From positions 1 to 64,000 of the forward strand of contig CATXDC010000006.1 in the NCBI GenBank assembly GCA_958366985.1: DNA of 64,000 nucleotides. Direction: 5' to 3'. Below, in pieces: positions 16,137-25,052 of this stretch. Source of the stretch: an uncultured Oscillospiraceae bacterium. GTDB taxonomy: Bacteria > Bacillota > Clostridia > Oscillospirales > Acutalibacteraceae. The notes beneath the pieces were generated by a model. That model saw only the letters and a program-made list of their open reading frames with translations, ran no database searches and had not been told where the DNA came from. A program made the translations under genes and the position numbers. Numbering within the stretch: position 1 is the stretch's first letter; each line of letters starts with the position of its first letter.

Positions 16137-18305
16137 TTATAAAACTTTCTGAGGCATACCGCCGTAAAGTCCTTTTTCAAATTCTGCATTGTATTCTTTA
16201 TCATTTACAGAAACTTTTACGGTTTTGCTCTTCTGATCGGGATTGCCTACATAAAGCTCTTTATTCTCACCTGCACAGTACATAAGAGTACAGGGCTTAT
16301 TTACCTTTATAACTTCTCCGTTCGGCAGACTGAGCTCTCCGGCCTTATAAAACACCGCCTGAAGCATTTCATCTTCACTGTGCCAAACAGCCTGTATTTT
16401 TTCCGTATTGCTTAAAGTTTTTATTACGGGATTTTCACTGTATAAAGCCGTCTTTTCCGGAGTTGTATTCATAAGGACGGTATAATCATAGGAAGCATCC
16501 TTAGGCTTAACGCCGTGAGAAATACCGATTTCAAAAATATTACCGCTGTAAATTTTACTCTGTTCCCTTGTGCTGATTTTTGTTATATCGCCGCTTCTCT
16601 GTTCAGCTGTGATTGCCAAAGGAGATGAAGAAATATATCCTATTGAATTATTATATACCCACTTTACATCACCGGACAAACCTGACCCACCTATTTTAAC
16701 ATCAGTTTCCTTTCCGTTTACAAAAGCCGTTGCGCCATCGGTAAGTTTAGTCTGATTTATACAGGTGTAAACCTCTTCCCCTTTACGGCTCGAAATATCC
16801 GCTCCGAGGCAGACAACTCCCTCATCAAACATAAACCATGCTTTTTTTGCCTTAACACCGTTATCGTTATAATCAAGACAGCTCATACCTTCTTTTCCGT
16901 TTGAAACTCCACCCACAAAAGAGGTTTTACCCATTCTTGTATAGGTTTCATCTCCGCCCACAGGGAGATATCCCTGACGTGTGGTGGTTCCCGGAATACG
17001 GTTCCAGTTCCAAAGGGGCATAATTCCAAAATACTCATCACCGTAAACATTAAACATTGTGGCACCTGCACCGAGATAATGTCCTAAAACATTTTCTCCG
17101 TTAAGGGCCTCGCTGTTTTTAGTGCGCTTGCTGGCACTGCGCACCGTCGCCATGTATCCGCTGCCGTTATACACCTGGTAGTCACTTGTCCAAAAATATT
17201 TATGTCCTCCGGCACCTTTGTCATTTTCAGCCGTTCTGTTTTCGGTAATATACTCAAGTTCTTCTCTGCGCTCTGTTTCAGAATAACTTAAAAGTACATT
17301 GCAGGCTTCCATAACCTGATTATGTATTCCGCAAAGTCCTTCATCCCGCACTATACCTCTACCGCTGGCGTTTATATCACGATACTCGCCTCTCATAGCG
17401 TACTGCATACCGTCTATAATAAAGTCGGAATATAAATTTATATTTTCTGCCGGAAGCGCAAATTGAGTATCTTTGGTATATTTAAGATATTTATTAACTC
17501 CGTCACAGAAAACTTCTCCGTAACCGCCCATATAAAGCATATCAAAATGCTGCTGAAAGCTCATATCCGCCTTTATTCCCTCAAGGTCGTATTTATGAGC
17601 AAAAAGCTTGTGGTTAGGGAATACTCTTATTTCATTTATCATAAGGTCACGCAAATACATAAGGGTTTCGCCGTCACCTTTTATAACTGCTACTGACATA
17701 TCAGAAACAACTTTATCGGTAAGGTTTCCTCCTGTAGATTCGACCGTTCTCTCCTTAACTTTTTTAGGCTTAACCTCATCTTTCAAGGATTCACTGTCCA
17801 GTTCTCCTATAAGCTTATTGACATATTCCTCTTCCAGTCCCTTATGCTCAAAAAGCATTATATCTTTAAGAATAGCTACCTTGCCGATAGAATTGTACCA
17901 ACCATTCCATTCACAGTAAAAACCTTTGTCTGACCAAAAACGAAGAGCGGAATTTATGCCGCTTATAAGTTCATCGTTCATATACCATTTATTTTCAGGA
18001 GTATACGCCGCTTTAGTCATTTTTAAAACATTTTCAAGATGCTCTATTGGATGCCAAGTATCTTGTTTCTCCGAATAATAATCAACTGACTTAAAAGAAC
18101 CGTCCTCCTGCAAATCGGAAAGCAACTGTGAAACATCCAGATCCTTTTCATATAAATCGCTCGTCATTCTGTCACGCATAATTTCAATATCTCCGTTGTT
18201 TTCCCAGTTATAGGTTGTCGTTTGAGCTTCTTGAGAAGTACAGCCTGAGAAAATTGCGAAGACCATTATAAAAACAAGTAAAGCTGAAACAAGTTTACGC
18301 CTCAT
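16137..18305 (-). CDS. PL8-family lyase lipoprotein (hyaluronate/chondroitin lyase type)
   Basis: This 722-residue protein starts with a lipoprotein signal (cleavage before Cys22 in FAIFSGC). An alpha/alpha toroid (about 45-340) and beta-sandwich domains follow. The PL8 catalytic set is visible: Asn194 in TGGN, His253 and Tyr262 in SFQQHFDMLYMGGYG, with the nine-residue His-Tyr spacing of known PL8 lyases. The later motif WNWNRIPGTTT and the segment TSFVGGVSNGKEG are also typical. PL8 enzymes cleave hyaluronan, chondroitin or xanthan by beta-elimination at the cell surface. Together with the downstream heparinase-like lyase this suggests glycosaminoglycan use. No unsaturated glucuronyl hydrolase of GH88/GH105 type was recognised nearby. 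Confidence 0.88.
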   Translation of the reverse strand: MRRKLVSALLVFIMVFAIFSGCTSQEAQTTTYNWENNGDIEIMRDRMTSDLYEKDLDVSQLLSDLQEDGSFKSVDYYSEKQDTWHPIEHLENVLKMTKAAYTPENKWYMNDELISGINSALRFWSDKGFYCEWNGWYNSIGKVAILKDIMLFEHKGLEEEYVNKLIGELDSESLKDEVKPKKVKERTVESTGGNLTDKVVSDMSVAVIKGDGETLMYLRDLMINEIRVFPNHKLFAHKYDLEGIKADMSFQQHFDMLYMGGYGEVFCDGVNKYLKYTKDTQFALPAENINLYSDFIIDGMQYAMRGEYRDINASGRGIVRDEGLCGIHNQVMEACNVLLSYSETERREELEYITENRTAENDKGAGGHKYFWTSDYQVYNGSGYMATVRSASKRTKNSEALNGENVLGHYLGAGATMFNVYGDEYFGIMPLWNWNRIPGTTTRQGYLPVGGDETYTRMGKTSFVGGVSNGKEGMSCLDYNDNGVKAKKAWFMFDEGVVCLGADISSRKGEEVYTCINQTKLTDGATAFVNGKETDVKIGGSGLSGDVKWVYNNSIGYISSSPLAITAEQRSGDITKISTREQSKIYSGNIFEIGISHGVKPKDASYDYTVLMNTTPEKTALYSENPVIKTLSNTEKIQAVWHSEDEMLQAVFYKAGELSLPNGEVIKVNKPCTLMYCAGENKELYVGNPDQKSKTVKVSVNDKEYNAEFEKGLYGGMPQKVL

Positions 18306-18422
18306 GTTATCCCTGCTTTCAGAAAAAATTTCATTTTGAGTATAACAGAGGCGAAATGAAAATCATATATATTTTTTGCTGAATTTAAATCATTAATTGG
18401 CAATATAGCTGCAAACAGCATT

Positions 18423-18463
18423 AAAAGCAGAAAGCCCGGAATTAATCCGTGCTTTCTGCTTTA
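18423..18463 (-). terminator. Terminator after the Cthe_2159-type gene
   Basis: A long stem AAAAGCAGAAAGC with its complement and an imperfect inner part lies 36 bases beyond the stop of the gene at 18499. It can work in both directions. Confidence 0.75.
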
Positions 18464-18498
18464 ATCTATATAAACGGATTTCATGTACGAAAGAAAAT

Positions 18499-20322
18499 TT
18501 ACATCCTTCCGCCCATGCCTCCGGAATTTTCTCCTGCAGGAGCACCGCCTCTGAATCCTCCTCCCATATCGGATGAGGAACCGTAAACTAGACTATCCAT
18601 AGTTACCTGAGTTGTACTGCTGCCTGCAACAAGAGTATAATCTGAACCTTCCGTTATTTCGGGACAGCTTATAATTACTGAATCATAAGCCTTTTCGGCT
18701 TCCCAAGAGACAATCTCATTGCCGCTGCTGTCCTTTAAAGTTACAGTGCTTCCTGCCTGCTGGGAATTAACAGATACCATCATTGTACCCTGAGTAGAAG
18801 AAGATGAAAAATTCTGCGCCATCTGGGAAGAACCGGTAGCCACAAATACTCCGCCGGTTATTACAGCTTCCGAGCCGTAATCGAGAGCACCGTTTCCGCC
18901 GTTATCAGGGCCTGATAATATAACCTTGCCTCCTGAAACTTCAAGACTTCCATTTGAATCTATTCCGTCACCTGAAGCATCTATATTGAGAGTACCGCCG
19001 GAAATTTTGATATACACATCAGAATCTGAAGCTTCAGAAAAACTATCCGGAGTACGGGGACCGGCAAAACCGCTCTCATCGTTTCCTCCAGCTGCATTTA
19101 TACCGTCATCTGAGGCAACTAAAGTTATTTCTCCGCCGGATATATCTATATTCAAGCCCTCTATACCCTCATAGCTTTCGGTGATATTCATAGTGCAGTC
19201 TGCAATTGAAACATTTGAGTCAGCGTGTACTGCATCATCACCGGTAGCAATATTGTAAGAGCCGCTATTTATTTTAATATTTGAATTGGAGTGAATTGCA
19301 TCATCGGCAGAATTTATATTAAACGTTCCTCCGTAAAGGAGTAAATCTCCTCCTGCTTTTACGCCTTTCGTGCTGGATGTGTCATCAGTTTCATCGGTGG
19401 AAGAATCTGAACTTGTTTCACCCGGTCTACCAAAGCTCTGCATGGTTTCCTGATGGCTCTCGCCGTTTTCACTGCCTCCTCCGGCAGTAAGTGTATATTC
19501 TCCACCGTTTATCTGCATATAATTTTCGGCGCTCAGTGAATCTCCGTCAGAATTAATATTGAAAGTACCGTCGGCGATATATACAAAGCCTAATGTTGCA
19601 TCATCAGCATTTTCTGCATGAATTCCATCCTTACCGGAAGTGATATTAAATGTACCTGCCGCAATTCTTACGCTGTCTTTTCCTGAAAGAGCATGGCTTG
19701 CAGATGTTATATTGTAAGTTCCACTTGTAAGGATAAGGTCATCTTTAGACACTATTCCGTGACCCGCTTTAGCGTTTATAGTTAAAGTTCCGGCTCCGTT
19801 AAGTGTAAGATCAGATTTTGCAAAAATAACGCTGTCAATATTGTTTTCGTCAATAGCGCTGTACTGTCCTCCGTTTGTAAGTGTATTCTCTGTATTTGCG
19901 GCCGTGGTTATAAATACTTTATCGCCTTGAGAAACATATATAGCCGCTGAACTTTCACTGGTAATATCAGCTCCGCTGAGTACAAGCTGTACTTTTTCCG
20001 TATCATCAACAGTTACTATTATCATGCCGTCATTAAGAGTACCTGAAAGAATATAAGTTCCCTCATTAGTAATCGTAACAACCGAACCAGAAATATTGAC
20101 ACTATCGGAATCACATGACGCTGTATCACCATTAAGTGAAACTGAAACTGCCGTAGTTTCATCATAGCCTATTTCCATATCTCTGTCAGTAAACATATCC
20201 GATGAATCAATCTGTACGGCAGATGAATCTGTTTCAGTCGGCTCTGAATCTGTATTACCAGAGCAGCCTGACAGCATTATTATCACTGCCATAAGAAAGA
20301 CAAGTATTTTTGTTTTTTTCAT
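18499..20322 (-). CDS. Cthe_2159-type carbohydrate-binding beta-helix lipoprotein
   Basis: This 607-residue protein has a lipoprotein signal (Cys20 in IMLSGC) and a serine/aspartate-rich linker. A long run of short repeats follows, such as GGTFNINS-x-DDAIHS-x-SNIKINSGSYNI, typical of the right-handed beta-helix of the Cthe_2159 (DUF4353) family, whose founder binds polygalacturonate and cellulose. A small beta-domain (about 490-580) and a glycine/methionine-rich end (GGGFRGGAP...GGMGGRM) close the protein. It is the last gene of a three-gene operon after the VTC-domain and DUF4956 genes, an arrangement known from several Firmicutes. The partnership is conserved but the biology remains unclear. 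Confidence 0.85.
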   Translation of the reverse strand: MKKTKILVFLMAVIIMLSGCSGNTDSEPTETDSSAVQIDSSDMFTDRDMEIGYDETTAVSVSLNGDTASCDSDSVNISGSVVTITNEGTYILSGTLNDGMIIVTVDDTEKVQLVLSGADITSESSAAIYVSQGDKVFITTAANTENTLTNGGQYSAIDENNIDSVIFAKSDLTLNGAGTLTINAKAGHGIVSKDDLILTSGTYNITSASHALSGKDSVRIAAGTFNITSGKDGIHAENADDATLGFVYIADGTFNINSDGDSLSAENYMQINGGEYTLTAGGGSENGESHQETMQSFGRPGETSSDSSTDETDDTSSTKGVKAGGDLLLYGGTFNINSADDAIHSNSNIKINSGSYNIATGDDAVHADSNVSIADCTMNITESYEGIEGLNIDISGGEITLVASDDGINAAGGNDESGFAGPRTPDSFSEASDSDVYIKISGGTLNIDASGDGIDSNGSLEVSGGKVILSGPDNGGNGALDYGSEAVITGGVFVATGSSQMAQNFSSSSTQGTMMVSVNSQQAGSTVTLKDSSGNEIVSWEAEKAYDSVIISCPEITEGSDYTLVAGSSTTQVTMDSLVYGSSSDMGGGFRGGAPAGENSGGMGGRM

Positions 20323-20334
20323 TTCCTCAGCTCC

Positions 20335-21030
20335 TTAAAGCTCATAAACATTGGTCTCCTGTTTAGAGACGGTTATTTCAAGATTTCCGTTTCGGCAGCG
20401 AAGCTTATCAATAAGTTCCTTTTCCTTTGCTCCCGTGCGAAGAGTAAGATTATAAGTTAATCTGAACAGACTGCCCATATTTGTGGTTTTGACCTGTACA
20501 AGCTCCCATTTTGAAGCGTATTCATTAAGCAAATCTTCAAATACTCCCGTGTAATCAAGATCTTCGGGAATTGTAATATGCAAAGTTTTATAAAGAGCTG
20601 TTTTTTTCCCGATGCCAAAATCAAAGTAGCTGTAAATAAGGCTCACTACACTCAGTACAACAGAAAACAAAACAGCATAAGCTATATATCCCATACCGCA
20701 TATTAATCCTGCTCCCATCGCAAGAAAAATCGCTCCTATTTCACGGGCAGTTCCAGGTACGGAACGAAATCTTACAAGGCTGAAAGCTCCTGCAACGGCG
20801 ACTCCGGCTCCCACGTTTCCGTTTACCATCATAATCACTACACATACCACTGCCGGGAGAAGAGCCAGTGTTGCAGCAAAACTTTTTGTACACCGTGTTT
20901 TAAATGAATACAGTGCAGCAATTATAAGTCCCACTATCAGTGCGCTGCCCACACAGATTAAAAAATTGCTCACTGATATTACCTCGGTTAAACCTGTATC
21001 AAAAATCCCTTTAAATATATTTTCAAGCAT
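20335..21030 (-). CDS. DUF4956 membrane protein
   Basis: This 231-residue protein has four hydrophobic segments in residues 18-145 and a cytosolic C-terminal domain (about 150-231). The motif GAFSLVRFRSVPGTAREIGAIF is the DUF4956 signature, and the C-terminal part resembles MgtC-type ACT-like folds. The start overlaps the end of the VTC gene by eight bases, so translation is coupled. DUF4956 proteins are nearly always found next to VTC-domain proteins, as here. A membrane partner for the polyphosphate-polymerase-like protein is the simplest reading; no reaction is assigned. Confidence 0.88.
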   Translation of the reverse strand: MLENIFKGIFDTGLTEVISVSNFLICVGSALIVGLIIAALYSFKTRCTKSFAATLALLPAVVCVVIMMVNGNVGAGVAVAGAFSLVRFRSVPGTAREIGAIFLAMGAGLICGMGYIAYAVLFSVVLSVVSLIYSYFDFGIGKKTALYKTLHITIPEDLDYTGVFEDLLNEYASKWELVQVKTTNMGSLFRLTYNLTLRTGAKEKELIDKLRCRNGNLEITVSKQETNVYEL

Positions 21031-21730
21031 CTTTAAGCCCTCCTGAAAAAATTGTTTTATAAGCTGTTCCGTATTTTGAAAAAGAAGTTTTGAATATACG
21101 TTCCCGTGAAAGAAAATGGGTCATCCACAGAGGAACACCACCAGAAGTCTTTATCTCCATAAGAACCTTTCCCGGCTCAAGTACCGGAGTTCCGTAAACC
21201 TGTTCACCAAGAGAAAGAGCGTTTTGTCTGAAAAGAATATTTTCATCGAATGTCACTCTGAAATCTCCTCCGTCACGGGAATAATAAGCTTCGCGCTCAT
21301 AAGAAAGAAATACTGTCGGTTTCAGAGTATGGTAATAGTCACGAAAATAATCTATCTCCTGAGCTATCTGAGAATGTACGGGGAAATCTTCTCCGCTGCA
21401 AAGACAATCCATCGCCTGTTCACGTGGCAGAACAATTCTCCTTTTATACACAACGGATTTGTATTTCTTTTTAAGTTCCACAAAAGTCGGATCATCCGCT
21501 CCGGCAGCTCCATAACTTCTGAGCCTGAGCTTTTCTTTATAAAGAGGTCTTTCCAGGGAACGGCGTATAAGCCGAAAATTGTCGGTATCAAAATATATAT
21601 TCCTGATAGTTGTACGTCCGTATTTATCAATTGCCATATATGGCTCCATAACTTTTAAAATTTTTTCCTTTTGCTCTTTAGTAAGCATATATTTAAGCTC
21701 ATAGCGTTTAAAAACGTTCTGATACGTCAT
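21023..21730 (-). CDS. VTC-domain (polyphosphate polymerase-like) protein
   Basis: This 235-residue protein has the tunnel-type CYTH/VTC fold of yeast Vtc4, which makes polyphosphate from ATP. Visible signatures are RYELKYMLTKEQ at the N-terminus, TIRNIYFDTDNF, KLRLRSYG, FVELKKKYKSVVYKRR, SYEREAYY and VLMEIKTSGGVPLW. The basic residues expected to line the tunnel are kept. It is the first gene of the VTC-DUF4956-Cthe_2159 operon, and is divergent from a two-component system that may control it. Whether bacterial members polymerise polyphosphate is not shown by sequence alone. Confidence 0.88.
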   Translation of the reverse strand: MTYQNVFKRYELKYMLTKEQKEKILKVMEPYMAIDKYGRTTIRNIYFDTDNFRLIRRSLERPLYKEKLRLRSYGAAGADDPTFVELKKKYKSVVYKRRIVLPREQAMDCLCSGEDFPVHSQIAQEIDYFRDYYHTLKPTVFLSYEREAYYSRDGGDFRVTFDENILFRQNALSLGEQVYGTPVLEPGKVLMEIKTSGGVPLWMTHFLSRERIFKTSFSKYGTAYKTIFSGGLKDA

Positions 21731-21945
21731 ATCAATTCCTCCTTTATGTCACTGATTTTAAACTGCGTACCCTAAATGAACCTTAAAGTTTCAAAAGTTT
21801 TTTATTTTTTTCGTATTCCTTATTTTCATTTAAATGGTATATAATAACGTAAAAGCTATATAAAGCCGTATTTTTTAGTTTCAGTTAAAGTAAAGCTGAT
21901 ATATTTAATGTAAAGAAAACAAAACCTATTAAATAAGGTGATTTT

Positions 21946-22620
21946 ATGAGACTATTACTCGCTGAAGATGAAAAATCCCTCTCAAGGGCAATAATAGCCA
22001 TACTTGAGAGGAATAATTATTCCGCTGATGCGGTTTATGACGGTTTGGAAGCTCTCGAATATCTCGAATCCGACACCTACGACGGACTTATTCTCGATGT
22101 AATGATGCCAAAAATGGATGGAATTACCGTGCTTAAAAAGTTAAGGGAAAAAGGCAATAATATACCTGTACTTATGCTGACTGCAAAGTCAGAAATTGAT
22201 GATAAAGTGCTGGGTCTTGACAGCGGAGCCAACGATTATCTTACAAAGCCCTTTAACACACGTGAGCTTTTAGCAAGAATCAGAGCCATGACAAGAACCA
22301 ATACAGTACAAGCTACAAGTATATTAACCATGGGCAATATTTCACTTAACACTGCTACCTTTGAGCTTTCAGCTCCAGGTGGTAGCTTCCGCCTTGCAAA
22401 TAAAGAATTCCAGATGCTCGAAATGCTCATGAGAAACGCCGGACGACTTATTCCGACGGAGCGGTTTATGGAAAAAATCTGGGGATATGACAGTGACGCT
22501 GAAATAAGCGTTGTATGGGTCTACATTTCTTATCTTCGCAAAAAGCTTACAGCCTTAGGAGCAAACGTGCAGATTAAAGCTGCAAGAAATGCCGGCTATT
22601 CTTTGGAGGAAGTAAAATGA
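21946..22620 (+). CDS. OmpR/PhoB-family response regulator
   Basis: This 224-residue protein has a receiver domain (1-115) with phospho-acceptor Asp51 in LILDVMMPKMDG, acidic pocket residues near residue 8 (AEDE) and Lys in LTKPF. A winged-helix DNA-binding domain (about 130-222) follows, with VWVYISYLRKKL. Its stop overlaps the kinase start (ATGA), so the two are translationally coupled. It is divergent from the VTC operon, with about 215 bases between starts, so that operon is a plausible target. Confidence 0.93.
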   Translation: MRLLLAEDEKSLSRAIIAILERNNYSADAVYDGLEALEYLESDTYDGLILDVMMPKMDGITVLKKLREKGNNIPVLMLTAKSEIDDKVLGLDSGANDYLTKPFNTRELLARIRAMTRTNTVQATSILTMGNISLNTATFELSAPGGSFRLANKEFQMLEMLMRNAGRLIPTERFMEKIWGYDSDAEISVVWVYISYLRKKLTALGANVQIKAARNAGYSLEEVK

Positions 22621-23849
22621 TTAAAAAGCTGAGAATCAAGCTCATAGCAGTTTCAATGGTTTCTCTGTTTACGGTGCTTTTTATAATTGCCGGAACCATT
22701 AACCTTATGAACTACATAGGTGTTGTAAGAGACGCCGACAGTATTCTGACAGTTTTAGCGGAAAACAACGGAGTTTTTCCGAAATCTGAGAATCCGTCTG
22801 GAGGCAAATTTTCCCCTGACCATGATTTACGTTCGCCGGAACTTCCATATGAATCCCGTTATTTTTCCGTGCTTCTTGACAGCAGCGGTTCTGTTATATC
22901 GGTAGATACAGGAAAAATTGCCGCTGTTGACACATCAAGTGCAATAGAATACGCTGAAAAGACTATGGCTAAATCCGGGAGCAATGGATTTATAGGAAAT
23001 TACAGATATACAAAACAAGTATCCGAAACTGAAACAAGGGTAATTTTCCTTGACTGCTTCCGTGGAATCTCAACTTTCCGTTCGTTCCTTCTCACAAGTA
23101 TAGGTGTCTCCTTTTTCGGCATGCTGGCAGTATTTATATTAATGGTTTTACTGTCCGAAAAAATAGTCAAACCTATTTCCGACAGCTACGAGAAGCAGAA
23201 ACAATTCATTACAGATGCAGGACATGAGATAAAAACGCCTCTTACAATAATCGATGCTGATGCCGAAATACTGGAAATGGACTACGGCGAAAACGAGTGG
23301 CTGAAAGATATAAAATCACAGGTAAAGCGTCTAACCTCTTTGACAGAAGATCTCACTCTTCTTTCACGTATGGAAGAAGAAAAAGGACTTTTGGAAATGA
23401 TAGACTTTCCCTTTTCAGATGTTGTGAGCGAAACGGCGCAGTCTTTCCAGGCTCCGGCAAAAACTCAAAATAAAACTTTTTCAGCTGAAATAGAACCCAT
23501 GCTATCCTTTTGCGGAAACGAAAAGGCCATCCGTCAGCTTGTTTCAATTCTCCTTGACAATGCTCTTAAATATTCTCCTGACGGCGGCAATATTTCCATA
23601 AGCCTAAAAAAGCAAAACAAAAGTATATCTCTTAAAGTGTACAACACAGCACAAAACGTTGACACCAAAAACCTCGACCGCCTTTTCGACCGTTTCTATC
23701 GGGGTGATAAATCCCGCAGCTCTGAAACAAGAGGTTATGGCATAGGTCTTTCCGTAGCAAAGGCCATTGTAACCTCCCATAAAGGAAAAATTACCGCCTC
23801 TTCAAAATACGGTAATTCACTTACAATAACAGTAACTCTGCCGGCTTAA
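22617..23849 (+). CDS. Membrane sensor histidine kinase
   Basis: This 410-residue kinase has two membrane helices (about 8-32 and 157-180) flanking a sensing domain of about 125 residues outside the cell. A HisKA domain follows, with the phosphorylated His203 in FITDAGHEIKTPLT, then a HATPase_c domain with N box (LLDNALKYSPDGG), G1/F region (LDRLFDRFYRGDKS) and G2 (GYGIGLSVAKAI). It is the cognate partner of the preceding response regulator. The sensed signal is unknown. Confidence 0.93.
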   Translation: MIKKLRIKLIAVSMVSLFTVLFIIAGTINLMNYIGVVRDADSILTVLAENNGVFPKSENPSGGKFSPDHDLRSPELPYESRYFSVLLDSSGSVISVDTGKIAAVDTSSAIEYAEKTMAKSGSNGFIGNYRYTKQVSETETRVIFLDCFRGISTFRSFLLTSIGVSFFGMLAVFILMVLLSEKIVKPISDSYEKQKQFITDAGHEIKTPLTIIDADAEILEMDYGENEWLKDIKSQVKRLTSLTEDLTLLSRMEEEKGLLEMIDFPFSDVVSETAQSFQAPAKTQNKTFSAEIEPMLSFCGNEKAIRQLVSILLDNALKYSPDGGNISISLKKQNKSISLKVYNTAQNVDTKNLDRLFDRFYRGDKSRSSETRGYGIGLSVAKAIVTSHKGKITASSKYGNSLTITVTLPA

Positions 23850-23978
23850 AATGCAAAGTTCATCATCTTTCTATTCCGTATATTTGCATATACCCCTGAC
23901 ACGACATAAAAAAGCAAAAATCCCTTGCAAATTATCCTTAGATTATTTATAATGTTATGCGGTACTTAAAACCGCTGT

Positions 23979-24054
23979 GCTACTGTGGCTCAGTTGGCAG
24001 AGCAGCTGATTCGTAATCAGCAGGTCGCCGGTTCGAATCCGGCCAGTAGCTCCA
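23979..24054 (+). tRNA. tRNA-Thr (anticodon CGT)
   Basis: The 76-base gene folds as a cloverleaf: acceptor GCTACTG/CAGTAGC, D arm GCTC-AGTTGGCA-GAGC, anticodon stem GCTGA/TCAGC with loop TTCGTAA (anticodon CGT), T arm GCCGG-TTCGAAT-CCGGC. The CCA end is encoded. It reads ACG threonine codons. Confidence 0.95.
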
Positions 24055-24096
24055 AAGCTTCGACACACAAATTGTGTTCGAGGCTTTTATTTTTTC
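24055..24096 (+). terminator. Terminator after tRNA-Thr
   Basis: A twelve-base near-perfect stem (AGCTTCGACACA against TGTGTTCGAGGCT) is followed by TTTTATTTTTT on the plus strand. Confidence 0.88.
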
Positions 24097-24133
24097 ATAT
24101 CAAAATAAACTGATTTATTTACGTGTTTCTCTA

Positions 24134-24934
24134 TTATTCATATACCGAATTTAAGCTAAACTCAATATCTACCTGAACGTTCATAATAAGATATTGTACT
24201 TTACCACTTATATTTTCTTTTCCACTGAATATTACCTTTTCCAATACTCTAAAATCTGGGCTGAAATATGCGGTTATTATTCCATCAGTGAGAGTATATT
24301 CCCCTGATTTAACATTGACTGTTCCCGGCAGTTTAAGATATTTTACCGCAATATTTAAAATCTCTTCCGTTCTTTTCTTTTCAACAATTCCGTGATAGCT
24401 ACCCGCTCCCTGTGATATATTAATGCCGGATGAATAATTTTTAAGTCTGAAAACAATACGATTATTTATCTTCTCAGCCGTTTCAATATTATCTACTGAA
24501 AGCTTCATAAGAGGACATGATGATTTACCATTATCTGAGGTCTGTGTCTGCTCACGCAGGCCTTTATTTTTTTCTTCACTTAAATCAATTTTTTGTCCGC
24601 TTAAATTTATCGTTCCGCTGAGTGTCGTTTGATTCATGGATATGCGCTTAAAATTATTTTCACCGATACTACGGTTATATAAAGCCACAAGTGATTGTTT
24701 GCTTTCGCTTTTGGGTATGGCATTTGCCGCCTCGGCTGCCGGTTCAGTCTGTAGTTCCGCAGTCTTGCTTTCTTCCAAAAAAGTTTCGTTTGTCTGCTGA
24801 TTGTAAAAAAACGTTTCCGTTTCTGAAACAGAAGGTAAAGTTTCTAAAATTTCTGCTTCATCGCATGCTGACGAAAAAAGTAGCAAAGAGAAAAAAACAG
24901 CCACTGCACAGATTTTAAAGAATTTTTCTTTCAT
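24134..24934 (-). CDS. Lipoprotein of unknown function, paralogue of the next gene
   Basis: This 266-residue protein has a lipoprotein signal (LLFSSACDEAE), a serine/glutamate-rich linker (to about residue 75) and a C-terminal domain. It has its counterpart in the upstream neighbour: both keep AYN/LYNRS near the domain start, an R-x-x-MxQTT element, an SCPLMKL or ALSSSNV segment, NISQGAGSYHG against SVSNGAGGYVG, and the pattern SGEYTLTDGIITAYFSPDF against SGTYTLQNGVIKATFNDDF. I do not know a name for the domain. The ATG at 24934 has GGAGGTG upstream; an ATG at 24958 is rejected. A tandem duplication with strong divergence is inferred. Confidence 0.8.
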   Translation of the reverse strand: MKEKFFKICAVAVFFSLLLFSSACDEAEILETLPSVSETETFFYNQQTNETFLEESKTAELQTEPAAEAANAIPKSESKQSLVALYNRSIGENNFKRISMNQTTLSGTINLSGQKIDLSEEKNKGLREQTQTSDNGKSSCPLMKLSVDNIETAEKINNRIVFRLKNYSSGINISQGAGSYHGIVEKKRTEEILNIAVKYLKLPGTVNVKSGEYTLTDGIITAYFSPDFRVLEKVIFSGKENISGKVQYLIMNVQVDIEFSLNSVYE

Positions 24935-24989
24935 TAAATCACACCTCCGTTTTTTCACTTTAATATATGCGCAAAAAAACGGAGTAAAA

Positions 24990-25020
24990 ACAATAATCCC
25001 CGCAGTTTATCTGCGGGGAT
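24990..25020 (-). terminator. Terminator between the two lipoprotein paralogues
   Basis: A ten-base stem ATCCCCGCAG with loop TTTAT is followed on the minus strand by TATTGTTTTT. It ends the transcript of the 25053-25904 gene. Confidence 0.85.
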
Positions 25021-25052
25021 ACTTTATTTACATATAAAGTTTTGCTAATACC

